DNA from: Manihot esculenta
Lineage: Eukaryota; Streptophyta; Magnoliopsida; Malpighiales; Euphorbiaceae
Length of the DNA: 64,000 nt
NCBI RefSeq assembly: GCF_001659605.2
Contig: NC_035176.2
Location: 34,032,716-34,096,715, forward strand
Direction: 5' to 3'
Shown: piece after piece, positions 44,716 to 55,133 of the stretch
Numbering within the stretch: the stretch's first letter is position 1
Layout of the letters: each line of letters opens with the position of its first letter
Made by a program: the position numbers and the translations under genes
The notes under the pieces: model-generated
What the model was told of the DNA's origin: nothing
Database searches by the model: none
What the model saw: only the letters and a program-made list of their open reading frames with translations

Positions 44716-47223
44716 TGTAATACCCGGCTAGATTCCGGCATCGGAATCCCTACCTTCCGGCGGAATCTCCGTTGGAATATGGAATTTTGATGATGCCAGA
44801 GTCTTCTAGAGGGGTAAAATGTGATTTCTAAAATGATTTTTACTGATTTCATGGTTTTAAATGAAAAAGAAGTGAGTTTTGAAAAGAAAAGACCAAGGAG
44901 GTTTTTGCCAGGTTCGGCCGCCGAAAGTGAAGTTCGGCCGCCGAACATGAGTTGGTTTTGGGGGCGCTTTTGGCCTCCGAAAGCTATGTTTGAACAAACC
45001 AGGTTCGGCCGCCGAACATCAAGTTCGGCCGCCGAATATGGGGGTGTTTTGCATGCATGTTAGGCCGCCGAAGGAGGTTTGGCTGGCCACCTATAAAAGC
45101 CCCTCAGACCGAAAATGGGCGAGATTTCTCCCCATTCTCGAGCTCAGGTGTGTTCATGTCCTCCTTTGGTCATTTTCATGTTTTCTCTTCATCTCCTTCA
45201 TATTTTTATGAGTTCCATGGTTGTTTTGAAGAGTTTTCAAGCTTAGATCAAAGTTTTGGGAGCTTGGAGACCCAAGGAGTAGTTTCCTCCCATCTCCAAG
45301 TTAGAGCTCGCACAAACCCTCAATCTTCAAGAGGTAAGTGTGGATCTATGCTTTCTTTTACGTTTCATGAAGTTTTAAGTGAGTTTTAAGAGGTTTTGAT
45401 GGTTGAGTATGGGTAGATATGCATGTTAGGGTTTATGTGGGTTTTATGCCCAATGTATGTTAATGTATGTTCATGTGATGTTGTGTTGGGGTTTAAGTTA
45501 GTTTTCAAGCCCCTTGAGCATATGGGAGAGAGTATGCATGATTGGGAAAGAGTATGTGAGGTTTGGTTTGTTTTGATGGTTTTGGCCTATGTGGGTCATA
45601 AACTATCTATGTATGCTTTAGATGTTGTTTTTGGGAGTTTAAGCTTGTTTGAGCTCCTTTGTGCATGGTTAAGGATGTATGCATGTGTTTGAGAAGTTGG
45701 GTGCTTGTTTTGGGGTGTATGGAAGGTTTGGAAGGCTTGAAATGCACAAAGGCTGAGTTCTGGATGAACTCAGGTTCGGCCGCCGAAGGTGGTTTCGGCT
45801 GCCGAACCTGCCTGAGGATGCAGGGATTGGCCGCCTAACCTTGCCCCCGAAAGTTGAGTTTTGGCTTGAAAGCAGACTTTCGGCTGCCGAAGGTAATGTT
45901 CAGCCGCCGAAAGTGCCTGACTTTCGTCTCTGGAGAGAGGGTTCGGCCGCCGAAGGTGCCGCCGAACCTGCCTGACTTTCGTCTCTGTCTGGGACTTTCG
46001 GCCGCCGAAGGTGCTGCCGAAAGTGCCCTGTCTAGCCCTTTCATGGGTGTTTTCTATGCATGTTTAAGTGATGCTTTAGGGGGTTTTTGGATAGTTGTTT
46101 ATGAGTTGTTTAGAGTATGTTTGGCACCTCACTGGAGTCCACCTGTGTAGGATCGGACCCGAGGAACTGAGGTGTTCAGCAGTGTTAGCTGCTTCAGAGT
46201 TAGTCCAGAGCTAGCCAGAGGTGAGTGGAACTAACCCTTATGTTTTAAATCAAATGTTTTCAGCATGTTCAAGCATGTTCATGCATAATGAATACCATGT
46301 TATGCAATAGATTGTTTGCATTAGGATTCACGAATATGATGCATTGCATAATACGATGATAATGATGTGGATGGATACTGGATGATCCTCTAGCCCTCAG
46401 TATGTTATGACATGATATGAAATGATATGATATGGCATGTACGATATGATATGAGATGAGAAGTCCAGGTGTGGCCGTATCGCCCCTGGCATAGAGCATG
46501 AGAAGTCCAGGTGTGGCCGTATCGCCCCTGGCATAGAGCATATGAAGTCCAGGCGTGGCCGCATCGCCCCTGGCATAGAGTATTGTTGACTTGTTATGGT
46601 ACGAGATTGATATGTAGAGGGCTATTGGTGACAGATTCATCCTTGAGGTGATATATTTGTGATGTGACGCATTCCATGATAGCATACGTTAAAATGAACT
46701 GTTTTCTTTTATGGTTTCTGCTCACTGGGCTTTTTAGCTCACCCCTCTCCCCTAACCCCAGGTTTGCAGGGTCAGAGGTAGTTCAGGAAGACGGCGAGAT
46801 ATGGTTATGGTCTTGATATGTAATAGAGTAGTAGTGGACATGATGTAATGTAAAGTTATGTAAGGATGTAAAAGAGTTATGTTGTAATATGACTTTATGT
46901 TATATGTTCAGAGTTATAGTATTGTGCTTGGCCCGAGTTGGATAATCCCTTTGTACATGAGTTTTATTTTATGTTGTTACATGTGATGGACCGAGTTTGA
47001 CATAGGGTATGCTGACCCTAGGGGTTTTATGAGTTCAGTTATAGTGCATACACAGGTCAAACTGGTTAAAGGTAAAGTTTTAAATGTTTTATGAAAATGT
47101 TGGATCATGTTTGGGATTATACCAGCTGTACAGGATGCATAGTAGGCTTGCTACGGGTCCCGGCGGCCTTATGCCGATCTGGATCCTAGCGCCGGTAGTG
47201 GTCCGGATTTTCGGGTCGTTACA
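44716..47223 (+). repeat. Element E 5' LTR (2508 bp)
   Basis: TGTAATACCCGGC...GGGTCGTTACA. TATAAAAG is at 45092-45099. Perfect TTCGGCCGCCGAA copies lie at 44913, 44933, 45004 and near 45024 upstream of the TATA box, with a second cluster at 45775-46025. Donor-like AG|GTAAGT is at 45332-45339 and AG|GTGAGT at 46219-46226. Confidence 0.95.
46465..46573. repeat. Hairpin minisatellite in 5' LTR of E, three units
   Basis: Three units of about 40 bp, CCAGG then GGCCGTATCGCC or GGCCGCATCGCC then CCTGG, separated by CATAGAGCAT-like spacers. Confidence 0.88.
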
Positions 47224-47226
47224 GAA

Positions 47227-47239
47227 TGGTATCAGAGCC
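47227..47239 (+). other. Element E primer binding site (initiator tRNA-Met)
   Basis: TGGTATCAGAGCC, three bases after the LTR end at 47223. Confidence 0.93.
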
Positions 47240-47268
47240 TGGTTTCACATGGTCGGACCTATAGTGTG

Positions 47269-48017
47269 TGACGCGGAACCCTATGGCACAAGCCTCAAAC
47301 CCACACGCACAAGTAGATAACGGAATCCAAAGATCTGATAAACCCACCTCCTATGGCACCCCAAACTTAGAGAAGCTGAAACACCATTGATCGAAGGATT
47401 TAGATGAGAATCTGACAAACGCCACAACGAATAGTTGATAAGTTAGCCAAGATTCCTGGTGCAATTGATGAAAGCAAATCCTCACTCTCACTCAAAGCAT
47501 TACACGCCAAAGGCATGAAAGAAATTCTGAAAAGTTTGATTAAAAGCTGCATCTTACAATTGTTTCTTATCCTTATATAGTAAGGAGAAAAACAAATAAA
47601 ACCCTAAGACACTCTTTTTGGGCCTGACTTAAACACATAAAGCCCAAAACATGGCCCAACACTCTAAAACCTAAAAGATAAAATATTGCCAGAATACAAG
47701 CCCAAACAAAGCTAAAATAAAATAAGTGTTCAAATAATAAAACATAGCAAGCACATAACAAAGCTGAATTTTCACAAAAACCTTACTTGATCTTCACTAT
47801 AGGCTTCCCTTTGTGTAGTTTTAGCCCATAGGTTTGATTAGGCTCCCTAAGCCTATGATTGCAAGTGTTGCACCAAATCTGTCACATATGAGTTGAAGCA
47901 CGCCCCAAATATATATGGATCATATGAATATGATTTTGAACTCCTTTTAGATCCATTTCAATGACATAAGTTTGCTCCACACCATTGTTAGAAATTTGCC
48001 CTATTGGATACGTATCA
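47269..48017 (-). repeat. Element I 3' LTR (749 bp)
   Basis: TGACGCGGAACCC...GATACGTATCA on the plus strand. On its right, the minus strand reads AAAGAAGGAGAGAA, the polypurine tract, which is also coding. The element I frame runs 136 bp into this LTR. Confidence 0.92.
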
Positions 48018-49282
48018 TTCTCTCCTTCTTTAGAAAAGATTCGTCCTCGAATCTTGCTGATATTTATGTCAAAAAGGGAAGCTTTAGGAACCCATGTATC
48101 TTCAAAGACCTCCTTTTGAATAGGTGGAAATAAGATTAAACTTTCGTCATGAATGTTTTCATCAACAACCTGCACATCAAGAACAACTGAACTAGGCATA
48201 AAAATATTAGTCACAGAAAGATCTTGTGGATGTGACCCATTCTCCTCTACAACTTCCAAAACGGTCTCATTCACCTCCTCCACCTCATCAATCACGTGCT
48301 CCCCATGTCCCTCATCATTCACAACCTCTTCTATAATAAGTTCATTGATGGAATTCTCAACAACAACTATATTAGATTTATGCATTACAACTTCCTCTTC
48401 AATTTCAATCTCTATGGAAGTTGAGATTGGAACTTTAGCCTCTTCTTTCTCCTTTTCTTTCTCCACCTTCCCTCCTTGAACTAGTCTTAATTCTTTTCCA
48501 GGCTGTTTACCCTCAAACTCACTCTTTTCTCTCATCTTTTCCGCAGAATTCATGCTCTCACTCCCCTTTGTGGCCAAGGCCGAAGCCTCCCTCTCCCTCT
48601 CCAGCATCTTTATGTGATCAACATATACCTCTTGAGGTGATAAAGGAGCGAGTATAACCTTCTGTCCTTCATGAGTGAAGGAGTACTTGTTATTGAGCCC
48701 ATCATGTTGCACCTTTCTATCATATTGCCACGGCCTACCCAACAATATATGGCTTGCCTGCATAGGTACCACATCGCACAAGATCTCATCCTTATACCTA
48801 CCAATAGAAAATGGTATAACCACCTGGCGTGTAACTCTGACCTCACCACAATCGTTCAACCATTGCAATCTATATGGCTTAGGGTGTTTAATAGAAGCCA
48901 AGCCCAATTTCTCCACCATATACACACTAGCCACATTTGCACAACTACCTCCATCAACAATGACAGTACACACTTTTCCATTAACCAAACACCTAGTGTG
49001 AAATATGTTTTCCCGTTGTTTCAGGCTTTCTTCCTTAACCTGCATATTCAGAGCACGCCTAGCAACAAGCATCTCACAATGTGCAGCAAGCAATACATTA
49101 TTAACAAACACATCCGAATCATCACAGTCATTATTGCAATTATGAGTTCTTTGAGGTATTCTTGTAGAAGTGGACGCTGGTGAGACATTCTGATCTTTAC
49201 TCATCCTACCTTTAATCAACAAAGAACAAAGAGAACTAGCAAATATTGTGTTAGAAAAGAAAGAACTCAAGTGTTTGCACAC
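47882..49282 (-). CDS. Element I open frame: retroviral-type protease plus acidic tail, 466 aa
   Basis: Intact from Met at 49282; an alternative Met (MSKDQN) is 26 codons later. The N-terminal third has a gypsy protease region: IVDGGSCANVASVYMVEKLG, then RPYRLQWLND-like and HILLGRPWQYDRKV. The active site is DGG rather than DTG or DSG. The middle is Lys/Glu-rich then strongly acidic with many Val and Glu, low complexity. The end (KIRGRIFSKEGEND) resembles the tail after integrase in related elements. I infer a deletion from protease to the tail that kept the frame. The open frame in a young copy suggests it was recently made from an open template. Confidence 0.8.
   Translation of the reverse strand: MCKHLSSFFSNTIFASSLCSLLIKGRMSKDQNVSPASTSTRIPQRTHNCNNDCDDSDVFVNNVLLAAHCEMLVARRALNMQVKEESLKQRENIFHTRCLVNGKVCTVIVDGGSCANVASVYMVEKLGLASIKHPKPYRLQWLNDCGEVRVTRQVVIPFSIGRYKDEILCDVVPMQASHILLGRPWQYDRKVQHDGLNNKYSFTHEGQKVILAPLSPQEVYVDHIKMLEREREASALATKGSESMNSAEKMREKSEFEGKQPGKELRLVQGGKVEKEKEKEEAKVPISTSIEIEIEEEVVMHKSNIVVVENSINELIIEEVVNDEGHGEHVIDEVEEVNETVLEVVEENGSHPQDLSVTNIFMPSSVVLDVQVVDENIHDESLILFPPIQKEVFEDTWVPKASLFDINISKIRGRIFSKEGENDTYPIGQISNNGVEQTYVIEMDLKGVQNHIHMIHIYLGRASTHM
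48018..48053 (-). other. Element I polypurine tract and coding hairpin
   Basis: The tract at 48018-48031 is followed by a perfect inverted repeat GATTCG / CGAATC with loop TCCT (48038-48053), the same core and loop as the hairpin before the polypurine tract in B, E and L, though here it encodes KIRGRIF. Confidence 0.8.
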
Positions 49283-50127
49283 TTACCACTCTTTTGCTGA
49301 TTCTTCAATTGCACTTCAGAAACTAAGGTCAACCAACTAACCACAAGGTGCGTTTAATGAAACAAAAAAAAAAAGAAAACCTAAATAAAGAACGAAGCGC
49401 GCAAAAACTAGAAAGAAGACACTGACAATTTGGAAAGTAACACACGAACTAGGTTTTGTGCTACTTGAAAATATCACCTAGAGTATAGACCCAAGCAAAC
49501 AATACTCCAGCAATGTCAAGGAAGCAAAAGCAAGTTTAAATCAAAAAAGAAACTTTGAATTCAAATAAAAACGAACCTGGACAAAAGTTTGAAATTAATT
49601 CACTTCAAAGCAAATTAAATATGGATCTAATTAAATCTACCCAAAAAGGAAAGTATCAAAACACTGCAAATAGAATCAGAAAAAAAAATGTAAATTTCTC
49701 TCAGATCAGAGACATGGACGAAAATTCTGGTGTTAAAAGAAGGATTTGACATCAAATCAATGTAGATGCAATTGCCTTAAATGTGCACTTTAGGCAATAG
49801 GCAGAATTTCTTTTATCTCATAATCTGGATTCAACCCAATTCAAAATTCAAAATTCAAAATTGATTCCTATAATTTACCGCAATCAATTGAAATAGGTAA
49901 GGCAATATGGACGAAAAAGGAAGTATATCACAATTTCGGTCAGATCAAGGTAAATAAGGCAAAGGCGAATTTTTTTTTTTTTTGCTTTCAATTTTTTTTT
50001 TTTTTTAGATTAATAATCAAGAAGGTGCAGCCATGGATACAAAAGCTTTCACTGAAAACAACAAGAAAGACAAAGGAAAACTCAAAAACCCTAGATCCTA
50101 AGATAAATAAGAATTTACCTCACTTTT
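49283..50127 (-). other. Element I leader, no gene seen
   Basis: AT-rich, with two poly-T runs on the plus strand (about 49970-49982 and 49991-50006), that is poly-A on the element strand. Stops are frequent; no gag core is found. Confidence 0.65.
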
Positions 50128-50140
50128 GGCTCTGATACCA
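50128..50140 (-). other. Element I primer binding site (initiator tRNA-Met)
   Basis: The minus strand reads TGGTATCAGAGCC, two bases inside the LTR that starts at 50143. Confidence 0.92.
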
Positions 50141-50142
50141 AC

Positions 50143-50891
50143 TGACGCGGAACCCTATGGCACAAGCCTCAAACCCACACGCACAAGTAGATAACGGAAT
50201 CCAAAGATCTGATAAACCCACCTCCTATGGCACCCCAAACTTAGAGAAGCTGAAACACCAATGATCGAAGGATTTAGATGAGAATCCGACAAACGCCACA
50301 ACGAATAGTTGATAAGTTAGCCAAGATTCCTGGTGCAATTGATGAAAGCAAATCCTCACTCTCACTCAAAGCATTACACGCCAAAGGCATGAAAGAAATT
50401 CTGAAAAGTTTGATTAAAAGCTGCATCTTACAATTGTTTCTTATCCTTATATAGTAAGGAGAAAAACAAATAAAACCCTAAGACACTCTTTTTGGGCCTG
50501 ACTTAAACACATAAAGCCCAAAACATGGCCCAACACTCTAAAACCTAAAAGATAAAATATTGCCAGAATACAAGCCCAAACAAAGCTAAAATAAAATAAG
50601 TGTTCAAATAATAAAACATAACAAGCACATAACAAAGCTGAATTTTCACAAAAACCTTACTTGATCTTCACTATAGGCTTCCCTTTGTGTAGTTTTAGCC
50701 CATAGGTTTGATTAGGCTCCCTAAGCCTATGATTGCAAGTGTTGCACCAAATCTATCCCATATGAGTTGAAGCACGCCCCAAATATATATGGATCATATG
50801 AATATGATTTTGAACTCCTTTTAGATCCATTTCAATGACATAAGTTTACTCCACACCATTGTTAGAAATTTGCCCTATTGGATACGTATCA
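50143..50891 (-). repeat. Element I 5' LTR (749 bp)
   Basis: Near-identical to 47269-48017; about six substitutions counted by eye, none an indel. Confidence 0.93.
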
Positions 50892-51121
50892 GTGTGTCGG
50901 GCTCATAGAGGTTATAGTAGGGCAAGCACAATAGGAAGATCATGTCCACTAGGATAGGATATGGAGTCCTGTCTTGTATGATGATGTGAAATGCCATGAT
51001 GATGAGCATGTGCATTAATGCTATGATATGTATGTTATGTATGTGATGCAGGTTCATGTGTTTCCACATGAACCGTATGATGCTTATGTTTATGTGCTAT
51101 GTTATGCTTTCAGAAGTCAAG

Positions 51122-52711
51122 ATGAGAGGAACTCGTCGATCTGCGAGATTGACTGGAGCTCCGCCAGAGAATGAGGGCATGGATGCCCATTCCCCTGCTC
51201 TGCAGAGGGCAAGATCTTGTAGGACGATCAGGGAAAGTACATCAAGGGACCCTAAAAGGTCTTTTGATGTAGGTCGGAGGAGATCAATTCATGAAGGTAT
51301 GTCAGCGGATGTGATGGAAACAGAGGAGGATAACCAGAGAAGAGATAGTAGTTTGGGCATGAGTATGTCAGTAGAGGATATGGGAGAGTCCCAAGGAGGC
51401 ACTCATGCCTCGGGCTTTGTTCCACCACAGTATCCACCCTACCCGCAAGGGCCAGGGTATCCGATGGGAGGTACATCGGATTTCTTTAGCCATAACCCAT
51501 ATCCCACCTTTATGCCCTATCCTCCCTTTTACCCACAGTACCCCATGTTTCCATCCTCACCCTTTTTCCCAGGTCCAGCAAACCCTAACCCAGGGGATGC
51601 TGCACCTCCTCCTCCACCAGCAGAACCAATAGTCCCTGATGTCCGGATACCCAAACCTGGTTCATCAGTTGGGGGTAAAGTAAAGATGACAGATTACCTC
51701 AAGTTGGATGCCCCCAAGTTTGAAGCAGGCGATGACCCTTTTGAGTACCTCAGAATGGTAAAGATGATAACAGATGAGCTAGGAGCAAGTGACAGTAGAG
51801 CCATTCAGATGGCAGGGTTCACATTGAAATGCAAGAAGGCAAGGGAGTGGTTCAAAAACTATGTGGACCCAAGGTTGGAGAGCTTATCCTGGGAGCAGTT
51901 TGCCAATGAGTTTGCAGGATGGGCTTTTCCAGATAGTTCCAGAGAACTGAAGATGATTGAGTTTGAGCAGCTAAGGCAGACGGAAGAGATGAGCGTAGAG
52001 GAGTTTACGGACAGGTTCCTGGAGCTGTTGCCGTTTGCAGGACAAGGTCTTGACACAGACCTGAAGAGGTCTAGGAGATATGTTATGAAACTTCACTCCA
52101 GGTATTCCTCGTTGATTCAAGCAGCAGAAAGGGAGAGTTTCCATGCTATAGTGGATATGGCACGGAAAATGGAGGCTAGTGCTATCATTCAAGGAACAGT
52201 TAAACAGTACGTGGCACAGTCTTCGGGTTCCAAACTCCCGGGGACAAGTGATGTTAATCTCTCCCCTCTGAGCGAGGCTGTCACAAAAAGTAAGAAGGGA
52301 GACAGAGGTCTCAGAAGATCAAAGAAGAACAAGTTCTGGAATCGGATAAAGTCTGGTCTGGGATTAGGAGGTGGCTCGAGCTCAGGCACAGAGGTTGTAG
52401 AGTGTGCAAGGTGCGGTAGGCCGCACAAGGGAGTCTGTCGGTTTGGGACTACAGCATGTTACAGATGCGGCCAGGAGGGGCACATAGCTGGAGAGTGCCC
52501 TAAGGCAGCTTTTATGACACTGTCCCATCAGACAACTCCAGGCAGTATGGCTCAGCCATCAACTCCAATCATGTTTCAGGGTAGTGGTAGAGGCGGAGAC
52601 AGGGGGACAGCCCCTTCTTCAGCAGGTTCCCGTGGGGAAGGTCCATCAGCTCCAGCGCGGATCTTCGCCATGACCCAGCAGGAGGCTAACACATCGAACC
52701 CGATGGGATAA
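51122..52711 (+). CDS. gag: Element E gag, intact (529 aa)
   Basis: The start is the conserved Met of [12 protein letters not shown]; longer upstream codons exist but are not shared with A or H. In order: basic N-terminus; proline- and tyrosine-rich segment; gag core ([48 protein letters not shown]); basic segment; two Cys-rich zinc modules ([12 protein letters not shown] and the CCHC knuckle [15 protein letters not shown]); end at NTSNPMG. In A and H the frame continues into protease at this point; here a stop (TAA, 52709-52711) ends it, so gag is a separate protein. It should form the particle and bind RNA in the cytoplasm. The stretch 50897-51121 is the leader, ending in TTTCAG eight bases before the start codon. 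Confidence 0.9.
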   Translation: MRGTRRSARLTGAPPENEGMDAHSPALQRARSCRTIRESTSRDPKRSFDVGRRRSIHEGMSADVMETEEDNQRRDSSLGMSMSVEDMGESQGGTHASGFVPPQYPPYPQGPGYPMGGTSDFFSHNPYPTFMPYPPFYPQYPMFPSSPFFPGPANPNPGDAAPPPPPAEPIVPDVRIPKPGSSVGGKVKMTDYLKLDAPKFEAGDDPFEYLRMVKMITDELGASDSRAIQMAGFTLKCKKAREWFKNYVDPRLESLSWEQFANEFAGWAFPDSSRELKMIEFEQLRQTEEMSVEEFTDRFLELLPFAGQGLDTDLKRSRRYVMKLHSRYSSLIQAAERESFHAIVDMARKMEASAIIQGTVKQYVAQSSGSKLPGTSDVNLSPLSEAVTKSKKGDRGLRRSKKNKFWNRIKSGLGLGGGSSSGTEVVECARCGRPHKGVCRFGTTACYRCGQEGHIAGECPKAAFMTLSHQTTPGSMAQPSTPIMFQGSGRGGDRGTAPSSAGSRGEGPSAPARIFAMTQQEANTSNPMG

Positions 52712-55000
52712 GGTAATCTCACTCTGGTATGTTCTGGTGTGTCTGTTTCATGAACCCTGATGTTTCTCTTTTCTTTGTTTGCTTGTGAGCCCTTGTGAGG
52801 TTGGATTGATAGCTTATGGGTTAGAGTATCCCCTTGGGGTCAGTGCACCCAAGTGTGATCCATCTGTGGCAGAGTCAGTCTGCCGGTATAGTCAGAGTAT
52901 GTGTTGTGAGTAGATGCCTTCCAGCTGACCTAGCGGTTCTAGATTTGACTGTTTGACGTCATTCTAGGGTTGGATTGGTTCTTCTACTAGTGGTACTGCC
53001 TAGTCTGCAGAGACAAGGTAGTCAGGTTCAGAGGTCAGGATGGATCAGAGGTAGTCCTTAGAGGGGACAGATTAGGGATACCTAGAGGTTCAGTATCAAC
53101 CCTATAGGCTCGTAGGTTGTTCAGGAAAAGTTGTCAGGGGTTCTAGCTCTTCAGAGAGAGTATAGCAGTCAGGTCAGGGAGCCCGCCTCAGTGCCCATTG
53201 TTAGAGAGTTTAGATGTTTCCCCATATGAGTTCCCAGGACTACCACCTGTCAGGGAGATAGAGTTTAAAATAGAAGTAATGCATGGAATTGGACCAATCT
53301 CTATTCCTCCCCACAGGATGGTATCAACAAAGTTTAAAGAGATGTAAGAGCAATGGTATAAGTTGGTAGTTAAGGGTTCCCATCTGACTGAGCACTTCAC
53401 CTTGGGGTGTTCCAGTGTTGTTATGAGGATGAAGGATGGATCCTTAGGACTTTGTATCGACTACAAGTCGTTGACCAAAGTCACTATCAGAACAAGTATT
53501 TGTTACCTTGGATCGACGGTCTATTTTAAGCCAGCTAGCAGGAGCTAGTTGCCTTTCCAAGATAGATCTGAAGTCTAGGTACCATCAGTTAAGATCAAGG
53601 AAGAAGATGTGCAGAGAGCAGTGTTTAGAACCAGATATGGGCACTATGAGTTTCTAGGAGTGTCGTTCGGGTTAATGAACACCCCTACGGCATTCATGGA
53701 CCTCATAAGCAGAGTTTTAGTCGGTTTCTGGATCACTCTGTTATTGTCTTCATTGACGGTATCTCGACGAGTTCCAGAAATGCAGAAGAGTATGCCCATC
53801 ATCTGAAATCAGGATTGCAAATCCTGAGAGAACATGGCTTGGATGCCTAGTTCTCCAATGTGAGTTCTGGTCGAGGAGCATATCCTTCTTGGGTCATGCG
53901 TGTCGGAGAAAAGAAAGTGAAGTAGACCTGAGAAAGTTAAAAGTTGTAGCCGACTAGCCCAGGCCCATGGTAATGACTAAGATCAAGAGCTTTTTGGTTG
54001 GGCAGGTTACCTAATGGAGGTTCATCTAGAACCTCTCTAGAGTTGCCGCTCCTATGGCCAGATGGATCAAGAAGAACCAGAGGGTTGTGTGGTCTACTCA
54101 GATTGAAGAGGGCCTTGAAAAGCCAAAGGAAATGTTGATGTCAGCACCAGTGGTGGCTTTGTCCGCCAATAATGAAGATGTCACAGTGTCCTGTGATGCG
54201 TCCCGTGTGGGACTAGATTGTGGGTTAATGTAAAGTGGTAGAATGATTGCTTATGCTTCTAGGTAGCTGAAGAAGCATGAGTTGAATCATCCTACACATG
54301 ATCTAGAGATGGCGATGGTAACCTTTGCACTCAAGATGTGGAAGTGGTACCTGTATAAGGTATGAGGATAGATCCTTACAGATCGAAAGAGCTTGCAATA
54401 CATCTTGAGTCAAGAGAGGAGAATCAGAGGCAGAGAAAAGGAGTAAGAGCTGCATAGTCAGAAGATGAGAAGAATCAGTACTGCTGTGAGTCAGCAGGAG
54501 AGTATGAAGTCGTCCGCAAGAGGCATGTAGAGTTTCAGAAGAGAAGAAGAGTTTTGTCAGAGTGCGCAGCGGAAGCGTGTTTAGGTTCTCGAGGAAGTCG
54601 AGGTTTGCTGGAGGTGTCTCCTAAAGAGAGGGTGATTCGCTATGGGCAGAAAGGTAAATCAGCTCTCGGATACACTAGACCCTTTGAAATCCTGCAAAGG
54701 ATTTGGGAATGTATCCCACGAGTTAGATTTACCCGCTTCTGTAGAAGAGATCCATTCGTTTTTCCATGTTTCCACGATATATGAGTTAGTGTCGGGTCTG
54801 AGTGAGGTTCTTAAAGGAACCAGAGGTGGAGACCGTAGAGGATCTCACCTATGTTGAGCAGCTAGTACGGACTGCAGACACACAAGTCAGAAAGTGTGGA
54901 AACAAGGAAATCCCGATGGTGAAAGCCCCTTAGAGTCACCTTAAGATGAAAAGTTCTCCAGGGAGACCGAGAGTTTATACTCCAGCAATGACCGTGTCTC
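52712..55000 (+). pseudogene. pol: Element E pol, heavily degenerate, integrase core deleted
   Basis: Recognisable pieces lie in several frames. RT: CIDYKSLTKVTI (about 53453-53490), [12 protein letters not shown] (about 53620-53660), and VIVFIDG (about 53740), where active copies have FIDD. RNase [11 protein letters not shown] (about 54185-54215) and SLQYILSQ (about 54392-54415). Right after RNase H the sequence jumps near 54430 to the post-core integrase tail (about 54460-54700), so the zinc-binding and DDE core is gone. No frame longer than about 80 codons survives. Confidence 0.85.
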
Positions 55001-55095
55001 TCTTTTAGAAGAGAGGTTTTTAGGTTTTGCTTGCTTGTTGCTTGCTTGCTTATGTATGTTAGATGCTATGCTTTGAGTTGCCTGTTTGTTTGTTT

Positions 55096-55133
55096 GAACA
55101 TTCGAGGACGAATGTTCTTAAAGGGGGAAAGAA
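55096..55133 (+). other. Element E hairpin and polypurine tract
   Basis: Perfect inverted repeat GAACATTCG / CGAATGTTC with loop AGGA (55096-55117), then AAGGGGGAAAGAA (55121-55133) next to the LTR. Both signals are intact although the pol before them is ruined. Confidence 0.9.

Larger units (their letters stand above)
47269..50891 (-). mobile_element. Element I: small non-autonomous Ty3/gypsy derivative (3.6 kb)
   Basis: Flanked by the perfect duplication GTGTG (47264-47268 and 50892-50896), inserted 30 bp after the primer site of E. Two 749-bp LTRs differ at about six sites. The primer site at 50128-50140 sets the minus orientation. The interior holds a leader and one open frame of 466 codons with a protease domain and a C-terminal tail, but no gag core, RT, RNase H or integrase. 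It is unrelated to the Tekay-like family. Confidence 0.92.

Noticed and set aside
43985..44731. Possible host gene of 248 codons
   Set aside because: The sequence is a retrotransposon gag core, is cut by E at 44716, and continues at 57647 with zinc knuckle and protease.
46269..46685. 138-codon frame with repeated ARGD units in the LTR of E
   Set aside because: The repeats are the hairpin minisatellite read in one phase; it has no start context or homology, and runs antisense to the element.
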